A stretch of 7,367 nt of DNA. It comes from Saprospiraceae bacterium (GTDB taxonomy: Bacteria > Bacteroidota > Bacteroidia > Chitinophagales > Saprospiraceae). The translations under genes were made by a program, and so were the position numbers. This document shows, piece after piece, positions 6,686 through 7,367 of this stretch. The DNA lies in the NCBI GenBank assembly GCA_020630895.1, contig JAHDII010000158.1, forward strand, positions 1 through 7,367, given 5' to 3'. The notes beneath the pieces were generated by a model. It was not told where the DNA came from, searched no databases, and saw only the letters and a program-made list of their open reading frames with translations. How positions within the stretch are numbered: the stretch's first letter is position 1; the number at the start of each line of letters is the position of its first letter.

Positions 6686-6967
6686 TTAAATATGCTCTAA
6701 CTCATTAGGCAAATCATAAAACGTGGGATGTCGGTACACTTTATCTTGTGCAGGTTCAAATAATTCTCCTGCTTCTTCTGGATTAGACGCAGTAATATAT
6801 TTAGATTCTACAACCCAAATACTTACACCTTCATTTCTTCGTGTATAAACATCTCTAGCATTTTCTAATGCCATTTTTTCATCTGTTGCATGCAGGCTTC
6901 CTACGTGCTTGTGATGTAATCCGTTTTTGCTACGGATAAATACTTCCCAAAGTGGCCAATTTTTCAT
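6686..6967 (-). CDS. paaB: Phenylacetyl-CoA 1,2-epoxidase subunit PaaB
   Basis: Small non-catalytic subunit of the phenylacetyl-CoA epoxidase, 93 residues, as usual for the family, where it bridges PaaAC units in the complex. The protein begins MKNWPLWEVFIRSKNGLHHK, followed by HVGSLHATDEKMALENARDV (21-40) and YTRRNEGVSIWVVES (41-55), all characteristic of PaaB. The ATG at 6967 is preceded on the minus strand by A/T-rich sequence with no Shine-Dalgarno motif. Upstream is an 85-base gap from paaA holding an inverted repeat. Downstream is a 47-base AT-rich gap before the decarboxylase, in which I see no promoter or repeat array. Confidence 0.95.
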   Translation of the reverse strand: MKNWPLWEVFIRSKNGLHHKHVGSLHATDEKMALENARDVYTRRNEGVSIWVVESKYITASNPEEAGELFEPAQDKVYRHPTFYDLPNELEHI

Positions 6968-6980
6968 ATTTTTTATATTT

Positions 6981-7052
6981 TTCAGTTATCAGTTTTCAGT
7001 CGACAGTCCTCAGTTAATCAGTGCCTTCTACTTAACTGATGGCTGTCGACTG
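6981..7052. repeat. Imperfect inverted repeat plus CAGT repeats between paaA and paaB
   Basis: Arms 6997-7017 and 7032-7052 are 21 bases each and complementary at 19 positions, with mismatches at 7007/7042 and 7009/7040, around a 14-base loop. Each arm carries CAGTCGACAG or its complement and TCAGTTAA or its complement, related to the modules after paaC and paaG. Bases 6981-6996 add CAGTTATCAG. The arm adjoins the paaA stop codon directly. In the paaAB mRNA it should form a strong hairpin; no U-run follows it, so a standard intrinsic terminator is unlikely and an mRNA-stability or repeat-element origin fits better. Confidence 0.85.
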
Positions 7053-7367
7053 TTAGCTAACAACTACTTGTTTCTCCGCATACGCCATAGCAGCTTCTCT
7101 TACCCAAGCCCCTTCATTATATGCTTTATTTCTGGCTTTAAGTCTAGACTTATTACAAGGACCATTACCTTTTACCACTTGCCAGAATTCGTCCCAATTA
7201 ATTTCTCCAAAATCGTAATGACCTTTTTCTTCATTCCATTTTATATTTTCATCTGGCATCGTTAATCCAAGAAATTCTGCTTGAGGAACAGAAACATCAA
7301 CAAAGTGCTGACGCAATTCATCATTAGATTTTCTTTTAATTTTCCATTTCATAGATTGAGCAGAATG
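7053..7367 (-). CDS. paaA: Phenylacetyl-CoA 1,2-epoxidase catalytic subunit PaaA, C-terminal part, cut by window edge
   Basis: The last 104 residues of PaaA, the diiron monooxygenase subunit that epoxidises the ring of phenylacetyl-CoA. The frame stays open to the right edge: five codons (HSAQS) precede the ATG at 7352, which is therefore internal. Recognisable segments are HSAQSMKWKIK, NDELRQHFVD, VPQAEFLGLTMPD, GHYDFGEINWDEFWQVVKG and EGAWVREAAMAYAEKQ, which follow the C-terminal region of E. coli PaaA closely. Full-length PaaA is about 310 residues, so the iron-ligating residues are outside the window. The stop TAA at 7053-7055 abuts the inverted repeat that fills the gap to paaB. Confidence 0.95.
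   Translation of the reverse strand, partial: HSAQSMKWKIKRKSNDELRQHFVDVSVPQAEFLGLTMPDENIKWNEEKGHYDFGEINWDEFWQVVKGNGPCNKSRLKARNKAYNEGAWVREAAMAYAEKQVVVS

Noticed and set aside
6927..7265. Plus-strand open frame of 112 codons across the paaA-paaB junction
   Set aside because: It runs antisense to paaA and paaB and through the inverted repeat; the Phe/Ile-rich translation comes from reverse reading of AT-rich coding DNA.

Overview
The window is AT-rich, coding-dense DNA that most likely comes from a member of the Bacteroidota, probably class Flavobacteriia. The grounds are strong A/T codon preference, start codons preceded by A-rich sequence rather than a Shine-Dalgarno motif, and an acyl-CoA carboxylase subunit and an orphan methyltransferase that resemble, from memory, proteins of flavobacteria. 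No database search was possible.

Layout. On the plus strand lie the C-terminal part of an acyl-CoA carboxylase carboxyltransferase (beta) subunit (1-1133, cut by the left edge) and a small class I SAM methyltransferase (1154-1840). Everything from 1831 to the right edge is on the minus strand and reads as one phenylacetate-degradation (paa) operon. In transcription order it is paaA (C-terminal part, cut by the right edge), paaB, a group II PLP-dependent decarboxylase, paaC, paaD, paaG and paaH. The methyltransferase and paaH converge and overlap by 10 bases at their stop codons.

How the genes fit together. PaaA, PaaB and PaaC are subunits of the phenylacetyl-CoA 1,2-epoxidase. PaaD is its Fe-S/diiron maturation partner. 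PaaG isomerises the ring epoxide to the oxepin, and PaaH is an NAD-dependent 3-hydroxyacyl-CoA dehydrogenase acting late in the pathway. The reductase PaaE, the ligase PaaK, PaaZ, PaaF and the thiolase PaaJ are not in the window. The unexpected member is the PLP decarboxylase between paaB and paaC, only 7 bases from paaC. An aromatic amino acid decarboxylase or aldehyde synthase would make a route from phenylalanine towards phenylacetate, but its substrate cannot be read from the sequence.

The second unusual element is in the spacers. Two gaps (paaC-paaD and paaG-paaH) hold the same composite repeat in the same orientation: a CAGTTAT-type module directly after the upstream stop, followed by eight 8-base units of consensus A(A/G)CAATT(T/C). 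One unit carries the ATG of the next gene. In paaD the array continues into the reading frame and encodes its first nine residues. The paaA-paaB gap holds related CAGT/GTCGAC sequence folded into a 21-bp imperfect inverted repeat.
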